Shown here: positions 13,126-24,803 of the stretch, piece by piece
How positions within the stretch are numbered: the first letter of the stretch is position 1
How the letters are laid out: every line of letters begins with the position of its first letter
DNA from: Amphiduros pacificus
Lineage: Eukaryota; Annelida; Polychaeta; Phyllodocida; Hesionidae
Direction: 5' to 3'
Length of the DNA: 64,000 bases
NCBI GenBank assembly: GCA_949316495.1
Contig: OX439008.1
Location: 5,787,001-5,851,000, forward strand
Translations under genes and position numbers: made by a program
Notes under the pieces: model-generated
Database searches by the model: none
The model's input: the letters and a program-made list of their open reading frames with translations, nothing else
Told to the model about the DNA's origin: nothing

Positions 13126-16100
13126 GCAGCAATGGTTGCAGCTATATTAATCCGGCGATAGTTGCTGTTATATCCATCCAGCAATAGTTACTGTTATATC
13201 CATCCAGCAATAGTTACTGTTATATCCATCCAGCAATGGTTGCTGTTATATCCATCCAGCAATGGTTGCAGCTATATTAATCCAGCTATAGTTGCTGCTA
13301 TATTAATCCAGCAATAGTTACTGCTATAGTAATCCAGCAATGGTTGCTGCTATATTAATCCAGCAATAGTTACTGCTATATCCATCCAGCAATGGTTGCT
13401 GTTATATTAATCCAGCACTAGTTGCTGTTATATCCATCCAGCAATGGTTGCTGTTATATTAATCCAGCTATAGTTGCTGCTATATTAATCCAGCAATAGT
13501 TACTGCTATAGTAATCCAGCAATGGTTGCTGCTATATTAATCCAGCAATAGTTACTGCTATATCCATCCAGCAATGGTTGCTGTTATATTAATCCAGCAC
13601 TAGTTGCTGTTATATCCATCCAGCAATGGTTGCTGTTATATCCATCCAGCAATAGTTACTGTTATATTAATCCAGCACTAGTTACTGCTATAGTAATCCA
13701 GCAATGGTTGCTGCTATATTAATCCAGCAATAGTTACTGCTATATCCATCCAGCAATGGTTGCTGCTATATTAATCCAGCAATAGTTACTGCTATATCCA
13801 TCCAGCAATGGTTGCTGTTATATTAATCCAGCACTAGTTGCTGTTATATCCATCCAGCAATGGTTGCTGTTATATCCATCCAGCAATGGTTGCTGTTATA
13901 TCCATCCAGCAATGGTTGCTGTTATATTAATCCAGCAATGGTTGCTGTTATATCCATCCAGCAATGGTTGCTGCTATAGTAATCCAGCAATTGTGGCTGT
14001 TATATTAATCCAGCTATAGTTGATGTTGTATTACTCCAGCAACTATATATATATATAGTAATCCAGATATAGTTGATGCTATATTAATCCAGCTATTGTT
14101 GCTGCTATATTAATCCAGCAACAATTGCTGCTATATTAATCCAGCAATAATTGCTGCTATATTAATCCAGCTATAGTTGCTGCTATATTAATCCAGCTAT
14201 AGTTGCTGCTATATTAATCCAGCTATAGTTGCTGCTATATTAATCCAGCTATAATTGCTGCTATATTAATCCAGCAATAATTGCTGCTATATTAATCCAG
14301 CTATAGTTGCTGCTATATTAATCCAGCTATAGTTGCTGCTATATTAATCCAGCAATAGTTACTGCTATATCCATCCAGCAATGGTTGCTGTTATATCCAT
14401 CCAGCAATGGTTGCTGTTATATCCATCCAGCAATGGTTGCTGTTATATTAATCCAGCACTAGTTGCTGTTATATCCATCCAGCAATGGTTGCTGTTATAT
14501 CCATCCAGCACTAGTTGATGTTGTATTACTCCAGCAACTATATATATATATAGTAATCCAGATATAGTTGATGCTATATTAATCCAGCTATTGTTGCTGC
14601 TATATTAATCCAGCAACAATTGCTGCTATATTAATCCAGCAATAATTGCTGCTATATTAATCCAGCTATAGTTGCTGCTATATTAATCCAGCTATAGTTG
14701 CTGCTATATTAATCCAGCTATAGTTGCTGCTATATTAATCCAGCTATAGTTGCTGCTATATTAATCCAGCTATAATTGCTGCTATATTAATCCAGCAATA
14801 ATTGCTGCTATATTAATCCAGCTATTGTTGCTGCTATATTAATCCAGCAATAATTGCTGCTATATCAATCCAGCTATAGTTGCTGCTATATTAATCCAGC
14901 TATAGTTGCTGCTATATTAATCCAGCTATAATTGCTGCTATATTAATCCAGCTATAGTTGCTGCTATATTAATCCAGCTATAGTTGCTGCTATATTAATC
15001 CAGCTATAGTTGCTGCTATATTAATCCAGCTATAATTGCTGCTATATTAATCCAGCAATAATTGCTGCTATATTAATCCAGCTATTGTTGCTGCTATATT
15101 AATCCAGCAATAATTGCTGCTATATCAATCCAGCTATAGTTGCTGCTATATTAATCCAGCTATAGTTGCTGCTATATTAATCCAGCTATAATTGCTGCTA
15201 TATAAATCCAGCAACAATTGCTGTTATATTAATCCAGCTATAGTTGCTGCTTTATTAATCCAGCTATAGTTGCTGCTATATTCATCCAGCTATAATTGCT
15301 GCTATATTAATCCAGCAATAATTGCTGCTATATTAATCCAGCAATAATTGCTGCTATATTAATCCAGCTATAGTTGCTGCTATATTAATCCAGCTATAAT
15401 TGCTGCTATATTAATCCAGCAATAATTGCTGCTATATTAATCCAGCTATAGTTGCTGCTATATTAATCCAGCTATAGTTGCTGCTATATTAATCCAGCTA
15501 TAGTTGCTGCTATATTAATCCAGCTATAGTTGCTGCTATATTAAACCAGCAATAATTGCTGCTATATTAATCCAGCTATAGTTGCTGCTATATTAATCCA
15601 GCAACAGTTGTTGCCATATTAATCCAGCAATAATTGCTGCTATAGTAATCCAGCTATAGTTGCTGCTATATTAATCCAGCTATAGTTGCTGCTATATTAA
15701 ACCAGCAATAATTGCTGCTATATTAATCCAGCTATAGTTGCTGCTATATTAATCCAGCTATAGTTGCTGCTATATTAATCCAGCTATAGTTGCTGCTATA
15801 TTAAACCAGCAATAATTGCTGCTATATTAATCCAGCTATAGTTGCTGCTATATTAATCCAGCTATAATTGCTGCTATATTAATCCAGCTATAGTTGCTGC
15901 TATATTAATCCAGCTATAGTTGCTGCTATATTAAACCAGCAATAATTGCTGCTATATTAATCCAGCTATAGTTGCTGCTATATTAATCCAGCTATAGTTG
16001 CTGCTATATTAATCCAGCTATAGTTGCTGCTATATTAATCCAGCTATAGTTGCTGCTATATTAATCCAGCTATAGTTGCTGCTATATTAATCCAGCTATA

Positions 16101-16171
16101 GTTGCTGCTATATTAATCCAGCTATAGTTGCTGCTGTAGTAGTCTAGCAACAGTTGTTGCTATATCCATCC
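13126..16171. repeat. 26-bp minisatellite, about 117 copies
   Basis: The unit is TATATTAATCCAGCTATAG followed by TTGCTGC (26 bp). Variants differ at the CTATAG/CAATAG/CAATGG core and in TATATTAATCC versus TATATCCATCC. The first third is rich in the CCATCCAGCAATGG form and the rest in AATCCAGCTATAG. A block with an ATATAT expansion near 14040 recurs near 14535, about 19 units later. It fills most of the intron between the hydrophobic exon and the first EGF exon. Confidence 0.95.
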
Positions 16172-16269
16172 GTGAATGAATAATGAAAATTTCATCTTTC
16201 TTTTCTGTATGTTAGCTATCATATTTTTTGCGTTTGTGAAACAATGGTTTAATTTGGCAGGTTCTGAAA

Positions 16270-16440
16270 TGTGTATCGCTCAAATAAAACCCCTATATGA
16301 AGATTTCATCTTTAGGCATGAAAAAAGTACTTGTCCTAACTGGGATTTAAATCCCTCACCTTGGGGACGTCTCTGTGGGAGGCCAATTGGTTTTGTCGAG
16401 TAATGATGTAGATGTACCAACTGAGCCACATCCCACCCTG
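16270..16440 (-). mobile_element. Possible tRNA-derived SINE with an embedded LINE-tail-like segment
   Basis: On the minus strand GATGTGGCTCAGTTGGTA looks like a pol III A box and GGGATTTAAATCCC like a B box. Between them, read on the plus strand, lies CCAATTGGTTTTGTCGAG with a GATGTAGATGTA run, matching the 3' tail of the LINE at 63.1 kb. The copy is single and degenerate here. Confidence 0.4.
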
Positions 16441-16918
16441 TGGAAGCACTGTACAAACTTATATAGACAGGGACAATCCGGTTCAAGAATATATGTTCGA
16501 GACTAACTCGAAGTCAAACTTTGAGAAAAACTTAAAACTTTCTCTTGAGACGTACAATGCAAAATCGCAAAGGAGTACAGATGTTCATTGGTCGTGTTAT
16601 AAAAAGTAGTCATATTAGTTTGTTGTAAATAAAATATTCTGATATCAAGACGTTATACTTTAACATTAATTTTACGTCTGCTGGTTTTTCTTTCTTTTAA
16701 ATTCTTGGCAATTGGTTTACATATGAAAATATCATGTATGTATTTTAGGCTGAATTACCACTCTAAAAGTTTCTTTAGGATATAACAAAGCAGCACCTTT
16801 AATTCATCTTGCATAAAGATTCTATGAAAGGTCAACTGTTAACATCTTTGTACTTATAATGCTTTGTACTGTATAATGCTCTCCCCAAATTGTGTAAAAA
16901 GGTGTGTAAGAAACTTAC

Positions 16919-16969
16919 CTTTGAAGCATAAAGCCATGGTCATGATTATAACAGTGACCAAAAAGGGAC
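16919..16969 (-). CDS. Candidate signal-peptide/hydrophobic exon of the EGF gene
   Basis: Between a pyrimidine-rich acceptor (CTCTTTTCCAG) and a consensus donor (AAAG|GTAAGT) lie 51 bp, phase 1-1, reading PFLVTVIIMTMALCFK. The stretch is strongly hydrophobic and ends before a lysine. Joined to exon 12324-12428 it reads [13 protein letters not shown], a plausible signal peptide running straight into the first EGF domain. An initiating Met would have to come from an exon further right, which I could not find, unless an internal Met is used. The support is splice sites, phase and composition, not homology. Confidence 0.45.
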
Positions 16970-18605
16970 CTGGAAAAGAGATGTAATTCTTATCAGCTTT
17001 GATAGCATTTATATATTTGTTTCAAAAGCAATGTTATCCACAGTATTACACATGATAGCGCTAACTCTTAAATAGCATAACACTACATATTAATAACAAA
17101 TGTATTGGGTCTGTCGATGTCATATATACTAAACATATCCATTCTCTCTTCATTAGATTGTATATATTTAGACATTATATCATGATCGCATTTAGCAGTT
17201 CAAGTGAAACCCCGACACAATATTTGTCACCAGAGGGCACTCACCAGATTGACTGTTGAGCGTCAGCTCTGAGAGTCAACATCTCGATGTATGTTCGGCA
17301 TTGCCAGAAAGGCTTAACAATGGCATAAACTATACCAGTTCATGTGCTAGTTACATTCTATTTCATGATTGATAGATGATATTGTAAGAACATAAAATGA
17401 CGCTCGGAAAACTTGTCATCAGTAGAAATGACAGACATAGGCATATAACGTTTTTACTGTGTGGGACACATCCACAAATGATACATGACTGAATGTGAAC
17501 CATTGTAGGCTATTTTTATAAAATATTGCCGGTGACCTTGAAGTGACCTTCGAATGACTTTGAAAATGAAATTCATATTTCCGTAGATTTTACTATAAAT
17601 TTCAATATTCAATCATCTGCATATTTCAAAAATGAGCTCATAGAGTCTTTATTCATCAAATTCTGTTCAGAATTAACAATATTAAAGCAAGTTTTAATTA
17701 TGGACCAATCTGCAAAGGAAATTTGAGGAAATTTTGATATGCTGAGCTATTTTGAAATAATATCTATAATAACAACTTATTGTTGGTTAAATTATGAAAG
17801 TACATATTATACCACATAGTACAAAACTGTAATGCTGAAAATAAAATGAAAACAAAATCTGTCAATTTCAAGATTTATTAACAAGCTAAATTTGGTTAGA
17901 AATAGCTTGAATGTGGTAGGTGTACAAAAGATGAAAATTGACGGACTTTAAATTGATCCAATGCAATCTTTTAAAGTTTTATACATAACAAATATAAGTG
18001 TATTTTCATATAAATAACCCCTAATAAGCTGCTCTAATCATAATGGTACATACAAAAAATGGTATTAAACTATCAAAGTATCTGAAAATGTGCTAAATTT
18101 GCATTAGAAAAAACAACCGGTGACAATATATCTATTTAATGTGGAGACAAATGGATTACCTCATTGAAAAGCTGATTTCTTTCTCCAAAATTTCATATAT
18201 TTTATTTTTTTCTTCAATAAGAGGAAGGTGCTAAAATTAGTTCTTGAATACGTATATAAATTGGAGAATGTGTTCTATTTTTGGCGCCATTTATGCTGGG
18301 TGAAAGTGACACCATATACCCACTGCAATAGGATGTTTTGTACTACCTATTTCATGTTCAATGTCTCCAATTTCTAGTGATGTATGAAATCTTAAAGGTC
18401 ACTGATAATTTTACAAAGCTATGGGGTGTGTTTAAATGATTGTTATGGAACTGTGGTACAAACAAGATCCCTGAAATCAACCAAAATGCACTTACTGTAT
18501 TTACTGAAATTGGCGCAAATGTGACTGAGGTATTACAATATACAATGCAATGACGTGGGTTTTGCGCCATTTACATTGTGCGATGGAAAACGCATTGTAT
18601 GTCTT
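16970..18605. other. AT-rich sequence without a recognised feature
   Basis: No convincing exon, repeat or element was seen. The 5' end of the EGF gene may lie here or further right, but no start exon could be supported. Confidence 0.4.
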
Positions 18606-19350
18606 AGGCCACCACTGAGTATGGTAGAGCACGGTAAAAGTGAGTCTCAGGCCTCCACCACTGAGTACGGTAGAGTACGGTAAAAGTGAGTCTCAGCCCT
18701 CCACCACTGAGTACGGTAGAGTACGGTAAAAGTGGGTCTCAGGCCTCCACCACTGAGTACGGTAGAGCACGGTAAAAGTGAGTCTCAGCCCTCCACCACT
18801 GAGTACGGTAGAGCACAGTAAAAGTGGGTCTCAGGCCTCCACCACTGAGTACGGTAGAGTACGGTAAAAATGAGTCTCAGCCCTCCACCACTGAGTACGG
18901 TAGAGTACGGTAAAAGTGAGTCTCAGCCCTTCACCACTGAGTACGGTAGAGTACGGTAAAAGTGAGTCTCAGCCCTCCACCACTGAATACGGTAGAGCAC
19001 TAGACTATGCAGTCCAAATCTATATTAGGACTATCAAGGACCTCTCGTTGTGCAGCGGGCGAATATTGTCACTATTTTGGAGGGGATTGCTCTGATTGAT
19101 AGACATAAATATAGAACAGGGAAACCCTAAACAACAACCCACATTTCCAGTGACGTATGACCGGAATTCCGGGCACCGCCTACGGGCACCAACGAGGTGG
19201 TGTACTGTCCATATATATGGACATGTTATTAGTGTCTAGTAGAGCACGGTAAAAGTGAGTCTCAGCCCTCCACCACTAAGTACGGTAGAGTATGTTAAAG
19301 TGGGTCTCAGCCCTCCACCACTGAGTACGGTAGAGTACGGTAAAAGTGAG
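18606..19350. repeat. 46-bp minisatellite, split by a MITE
   Basis: The unit begins CTCAGCCCTCCACCACTGAG and continues TACGGTAGAGTACGGTAAAA then GTGAGT. About 8.5 copies lie at 18606-19000 and about 2.5 more at 19240-19350. The insertion at 19001-19239 divides what was one array. Confidence 0.9.
19001..19239. mobile_element. MITE inserted in the 46-bp minisatellite (hAT-like by its duplication)
   Basis: The 239-bp insertion is flanked by the 8-bp direct repeat TAGAGCAC (18993-19000 and 19240-19247), which belongs to the minisatellite unit. Its ends read TAGACTATG and GTGTCTAG, giving a short imperfect terminal inverted repeat. An 8-bp duplication suits hAT elements. The size and lack of an ORF make it non-autonomous. 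Confidence 0.7.
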
Positions 19351-20797
19351 TTGCCGTCTCCATGGTCTCCGAGTGGCAGCCATTACAGTTTTGTCCTAGA
19401 TCTCAAATGTGTAGCAGTGTCTCATTTTTGTAGATGTCTCCTCATTGTTGTAACAATCTCTAACTTGGGCAGCTATCTCTCACTTATGCAGCTATCAGTG
19501 CCAATATGCTGTAGCTGTGTTCACATTACAAAAGGGCACCTCACGGCACATGCAAGATTTAAGGCTTATTGCATTTGGCACATCACACGTTTGTTACTTG
19601 GCGCGTTCAACACCGAGTGGCCTGTTTGAGTGTGACGTCACAAAAGGACATTGCGTGAAAGGCATCAATGGCAGGTCCAAGGTTTTAGATTTATCAATAT
19701 GGGGTTCTTACCGGTCATGTTCTGTACTAGAATTTAGTAAGATTCTTGCACATTTGTGTTCAAAAATCTAATAGAAAGTCATGTAAATAAAAAGATAGAC
19801 CAAATGCTATAAATGTGAAATTTGTTTAAATGTAGAACCCCCTTCAACATCCATTTCTGGACCCACCATTTTACCAAAGCTGATTCCCGCCAAATTCAGT
19901 GAGGTGTCATTTTTATAACTTTTAAACAATAGGGTTTTATGATTTAAATTCAAGTTTGATGTCATGTAGTACGTACATGCAAACATTCCTATTCAAACTT
20001 TTTGACCTCAAAAGCCCTCCAAAGATACGAGGTGTCAGACATTTCTCTAACTGACACAACGCGCATTACGCACCGAATGCAACAAGCCAAGATTTAATGA
20101 CACAGCCGTCTGTGGAATATTCTATACCCAAAGCCATCGTCAAAATAGACTTGGAATCCTCTGATTTTAGAAATACCATGCACTACCCATCCATTTTAAC
20201 ACAAAATAACGGCAACTAACAATCAAACAATTATGTATCCTTTAACTTAACATATGATGTCAGTCCTGTCAGAAAAAAATTCTTAGTTTTTTTGGCTTGA
20301 TCTCAGCATCGTTTCACCATTGTTTACGAGTTTGCACAAACAGGTGAAAGTGGGTCAGTCTAATTATAGGAGTGACAGCAACGATCAGAAGCTCCACAAC
20401 GCAGTGGTGCTTCTGACGTCATATGAAGTTTCTCCCTTGGTGTTTCCATGAAGTCATAACTTGGACTCTTCTGAATGTCATTTCACGTTGTCAAGCGTAA
20501 TGTCGGGTAAAAAACTGAGGAAAAGACGCTACAGATAACCCCCGGATGTGCATTTACAGACATTATGACTGGGAAAGACGATGACATGGGTCATAACTGC
20601 AACAGTCAATTGCAGGAGGTCGAGTTTATTTATTGGGGAAACTTCAATATGATGGGAAGTGCGTGGTGTTTCTAGAAACAGTGGATTTCAAGTCTATTTT
20701 GCCGATGGCTTTGGGTAAAGACGTCTTGTAAATGAAACAGACGTCTGAAGGATACCGTAGGGAGTCCTGAGGATTATCTGACGATGGTTTGAGTCCC
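19351..20797. other. Spacer with degenerate repeats and a pair of inverted coding-like fragments
   Basis: 19390-19500 carries loose copies of the CAGCTATCTCTCACTT motif expanded at 22.8-23.4 kb. 20124-20205 (plus) and 20645-20725 (minus) share about 75 bp in inverted orientation, both readable as PKAI(V/G)KIDL(E/K)S; see findings. Nothing else was recognised. Confidence 0.5.
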
Positions 20798-21265
20798 GGG
20801 GGGGGGGGGGGGGGGGGTACTCTCATGATTTTAACCCGTGGAGGCTGGGATGGAACTGAAACCCCCAGAGCCTGAATTAGGGAAATATTCTATCATCATT
20901 GGTACCGTGATTTAGGACTAGCTGAATTTTTTATACCCTCATTTAGGGATGATGCAGAAGGAGGAGATTTGGAAAAGGGGATTGTGATCCGTGTTTTAGG
21001 GAGAAATTTGAAAAACAGTACCCTGTTTTAGGGAAAATGATTAAATATCTTAACCCGGATGGAACTGAAAACCCCAGAGCCTGATTTAGGGAAATATTCT
21101 ATCATTATTGGTGCCCTGATTTAGGACTAGCTGAATTTTGTATACCCTCATTTAGGGATGATGCAGAAGGGGGAGATTTGGAAAGGGGGATTGTGATCCC
21201 TGTTTTAGGGAGAAATTTGAAAAATAGTACCCTGTTTTAGGGGAAATGGTGAAATAATCCAAACT
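20798..21265 (-). mobile_element. Poly-G-ended repeat element, copy 1 (truncated)
   Basis: It begins with a G run followed by GTACTCTCATGATTTTAACC and continues through two internal units of about 200 bp. Each unit carries GGAACTGAAAACCCCAGAGC, CCTCATTTAGGGATGATGCA and CCCTGTTTTAGGG. It is the reverse complement of the copy at 31642-32231. The far end with the second inverted repeat is missing. Confidence 0.7.
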
Positions 21266-22025
21266 GAGTAACTAGATTTGGCCAAAGATGAACTTGTTCA
21301 CAGCTGGATGGGACCCCAAAAAAGCCCTCGTTTCGTTTCTAATTGACCCAGGAAGCTGATCTTTACAGCAATGAATTCGTCTCAATGAGATCTAAACATT
21401 TCTACACTTTTTTGTGGTTAAATCTGCTTAAAATGGAAAATCAGTCTCAAGGAAAATCAAGGTCACATAGAAGTCAAGTCAAGGTCACAGATTTTCTTGG
21501 GAAAAAACATACCAATGGTCTCTCATGTTATATATGCAATCATATTTAGCCTATCTTGAGTGGTATAAAAGTTATTTGACTACTTCTACCATTTGTAGTG
21601 ATGATGCTGAGCGTCATGTGCTTGCAACATGCTGAGCATATGCTTAAATCGTTTTATAATAACATGTTCAAAATTTTATGTCAGTTTACAACCTCCTCAC
21701 AATGTGCTAAGTATTTGCTGAGAACATGCTCACAACATAGAAAAAAATGTGCTGAGCGCGTGCTCACAGCATTGTACAACAACATGCTCACAACGTTATC
21801 TGGTGTTCACAGATCTACGTCCATACAACGTCATGTTACAACGTGCTCAGCACCAAAACACAACGTGCTCATAGAAAAACGTAAAATTGTTTGCGGCGTA
21901 CAAGTTCCATCAGAGGGCAACGTGGTGAACGGAAAGTGAGATTGCACACTCTTATCAGTGGCGCATTTGAGCGCAGCCAATACCTCACATTGCAACTTTT
22001 TTTCAAATCTCGCCACACTTCCTCT
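21266..22025. other. Spacer with degenerate CAACATGCTCACAAC-type repeats
   Basis: 21590-21860 repeats variants of CAACATGCTCACAACGT and AACGTGCTCAGCACC irregularly. ORFs here follow the repeat and look non-coding. The rest shows nothing. Confidence 0.45.
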
Positions 22026-22034
22026 GATCACGTA

Positions 22035-22492
22035 TAGTGTTCTCTAATCACCCATCGGCAAAGCCCAGATAGGTGATCTGGAGGGGTTTGTCGAACGTCC
22101 ATGGTCTCTACCAACTCCAACCAAAGAAAAGTTTGGTAGAGTTGATTGAGCTCTAGTGAAGTAAAAACTCGCCAGCTGCAAAAACTTTGGTAAACCCGTT
22201 TAAACGTCAAAATTGAACCCGTTTCAACTGCCGTTAAAACAGGTTTGATTCAATTTTTGCAGCTGGCGATTATTATCAAGTATTTATATTTCTTTATTTA
22301 ATGTTATCCAAAAAATAATTAAGCTTTTTTGTGAGATTTTAGACATAATCATACATAAAATATGAATTATCACTTAAACAGTTGGGTATTTAAAAAATCA
22401 CATCTGAACGAGATTATGACCAAAAAGCAAAAATCTCAGACCTCTCCAGATCACCTATCTGGGCTTTGCCGATGGGTGATTGGAGAACACTA
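22035..22492. mobile_element. MITE with 9-bp target duplication, copy 1, carrying a nested insertion
   Basis: The ends are TAGTGTTCTCTAATCACCC and its near-perfect complement ending GATTGGAGAACACTA; the inverted repeats reach about 48 bp. Direct repeats GATCACGTA (22026-22034 and 22493-22501) flank it. Relative to the 220-bp copy at 41680-41899 it carries about 210 extra bp (about 22168-22380). A 9-bp duplication suits Mutator-type elements, but no transposase is present, so the superfamily is an inference. Confidence 0.85.
22170..22268. mobile_element. Nested palindromic mini-element inside the MITE
   Basis: Ends CGCCAGCTGCAAAAA and TTTTTGCAGCTGGCG are perfect inverted repeats around a second inner palindrome (AACCCGTTTCAACTGCC and GTTAAAACAGGTT). 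A related palindrome occurs at about 47458-47535. The MITE copy at 41680 lacks it and serves as the empty site. Confidence 0.65.
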
Positions 22493-22565
22493 GATCACGT
22501 ACATGCTATTTTATATATATATGTATGGAAAGATCGCCCATGAACATGGAGCTGACCTTACTAGT

Positions 22566-22710
<145 letters not shown>

Positions 22711-22799
22711 ATTTGGTATTTCGTGGCAACTTTCATATTTTGTTTTTTTCTTCATAGCAAGTGCCTCCGGCTGTGAAGGGATGCAACCTCCTACTGCTC

Positions 22800-23400
22800 T
22801 CAAAGTTGCATCTATCCCTCACTGTTGTAGCTAACTTTGACTTATGTAGCTGTCTCACTGTTGTATCCATCTATCACTTTTGCAGCCGTCTCTCACTTAT
22901 ACAACTGTCTCTCACTGTTGTAAATAACTTATGCAGCTATCTCTGATTATTGTATCTATCTCTCACTTGCACAGCTCTCTCACTTGTGTAGAAGTGTCAC
23001 TTATGCAGCTATCCCATTGTTATAGCTATCTCTCACTTGTGCAGCTATCTCACTGTTATAGCTATCTCTCACCTGTGCAGCTATCTCACTGTTTTAACTA
23101 TCTCTCATTTGTGCAGCTGTCTCACACTTGCACTTGCACAGCTCTCTCACTTGTGTAGAAGTGTCACTTATGCAACTATCTCTCCCTTGTGCAGCTATCT
23201 CACTGTTAAAGTTTTCTCTCACTTGCGCAACTACCTCTCACTGTCTCTAACTTATGCAGCTATTTATTATTTGGGTAGTTATATCTTACTGTTGTCGCTA
23301 TCTCTCACTTGTAAAAATATCTCAAAATTGGGTGGCTGTCTCGCATATGGGCAGCTATTTCTCACTGTTTCTCAACTGGCACACAGGTGTAGCTGTCTAT
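22800..23400. repeat. Degenerate ~36-bp minisatellite
   Basis: The unit approximates CAGCTATCTCACTGTTATAG followed by CTATCTCTCACTTGTG, with many substitutions and length changes. The continuous reading frames through it are a by-product of the period being a multiple of three. Confidence 0.75.
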
Positions 23401-23495
23401 ATAGTGTTTGGCCTTATAGTGCAGTCCTCTTTGTTTATATATATATATATGTATATATTCTCAAGGTTGGCCTCCTCAATATTTGTGCAAAATAG

Positions 23496-23553
23496 AGTAG
23501 TAGAATGCCGAATATGCCCCCAGAGTAGTAGAATGCCGAATATGCCCCCAGAG
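23496..23553. repeat. Two-copy ~28-bp tandem repeat
   Basis: GTAGTAGAATGCCGAATATG followed by CCCCCAGA occurs twice in direct succession. No function is apparent. Confidence 0.8.
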
Positions 23554-24312
23554 CTTCATAGCTATGCCAAAGTGCGTTTTGAAATTTTAGTATTGTCATT
23601 GGATGCTACTTTGTTGCCTGTATAATACGTGCGTGAAGAGAGAATGTCTACTGGGGAGTTACCCAACCATGATGTGTCCGGTATGAGGGCAATGTGCCTT
23701 TTAAGGTCATGCATTCACTGTGGCACATCACATGGAAAGTGTATTCTACCATTGGGATTCTTTCCACATAGGTTCTCATTCAATTTTCATATCTAAAGAT
23801 CGCAGGTTTCCATGAAGCTTTATCAGGTCTGAGAAAAGTTCCCAAACTCTTTAAATTCTTAGACTTGTTGAATTCTTAGACTTGTCGAGTTTTCAATCTT
23901 GCCGAATTTTCAAACTTGTTGAATTCTCAAACTTGTTTGTCTTTATTATTAGTTAAGTATAAATTCATCACCATCTTAAAATACAACTACTAAAATGTTG
24001 CCATCAAAAATAAAGTGTTACTGTCACAAACTAAATTCCACGTTATAAATAATTTGTTGCCGTGATAAGCAAACAATTGTGTTATTATTATATAGTGAGA
24101 TATTATCTCGGAGGCAGAACTAACATTGAAATAAATAAGATATTTTTGTGATAATTTCCCTACATACGGGAACTTTACTGTGTTTAGAACACGGCTTGGA
24201 ACCCAGGTATTTGTCATTGCTCTTTTGCCACGGCCTATTCGGAAATACCACAGCAGCAATATATACTGTATAAATCTATCCATCATAATGATAAAACTTT
24301 TAAATTACATAC

Positions 24313-24529
24313 CAATGGTCCGATTGTTTCGCCCCATCGTCGTACTCGAAAGTTTTATCCAGAAAATTACAATCAAAAAGTTTGTTTTCCAAATAAAAAA
24401 GCGTGAATATCGGCAAAGCGGCCGATGTCTCCTGTGGCCGGTGCATGAACTGAGACAAGAAGATGATTGTATCTGTTTCGTCGAAGAAGTGGTGGGCCAC
24501 ATGACACAAAATTGCATGGTCGAGCAGCA
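24313..24529 (-). CDS. Internal exon of an unidentified gene (217 bp)
   Basis: The minus strand has a good acceptor (GCTTTATTGCAG) and donor (CATTG|GTATGT) around an open 217-bp frame, phase 1 in and phase 2 out. It reads LLDHAILCHVAHHFFDETD, then TIIFLSQFMHRPQETSAALP, then IFTLFYLENKLFDCNFLDKT. Codon choice and the mixed helical amino-acid pattern look coding, and no repeat covers it. I do not recognise the family. The exon at 29698-29834 on the same strand may belong to the same gene, but their phases (0 out, 1 in) require at least one exon between them. Confidence 0.6.
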
Positions 24530-24710
24530 CTGCAATAAAGCATGACGAAAGTATATGTGAAAGACTGTTTCTATGCTACATGGGGGTGTTAAAGATGTTT
24601 GTTAAACCTTGATAAGAATGGTGGTTTCTCTTTCATTCTGGGAAGTTTTTTAAAAATCGCCCTCAACCAGAACCAATATATCACTTTAAACTGTGGATTC
24701 ATTCCAGGGT

Positions 24711-24727
24711 GGGGGGGGGGGGGGGGG
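24711..24727. repeat. Poly-G tract
   Basis: A run of 17 G. Similar G or C runs occur at 20798, 31642, 32219 and 59359; some belong to the poly-G-ended element family. Confidence 0.95.
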
Positions 24728-24803
24728 CAAAAACAATAGAATAAAAAAAGTAACGATGAGACCAACTGATGTGGGGAAAACTATTAAGAATGCTATTTTT
24801 TGA

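Noticed and set aside
16176-16486. Short frames on both strands as genes
   Set aside because: They overlie the tRNA-like/LINE-tail segment and have no coding support.
20644-20826. Proline-rich start of the minus-strand frame here
   Set aside because: The prolines are the poly-G tract of the neighbouring element; only the distal PKAIGKIDL part is of interest.
22761-23625. Leu/Ser/His-rich frames of up to 152 codons
   Set aside because: They follow a degenerate 36-bp minisatellite whose period keeps frames open; no splice or start context.
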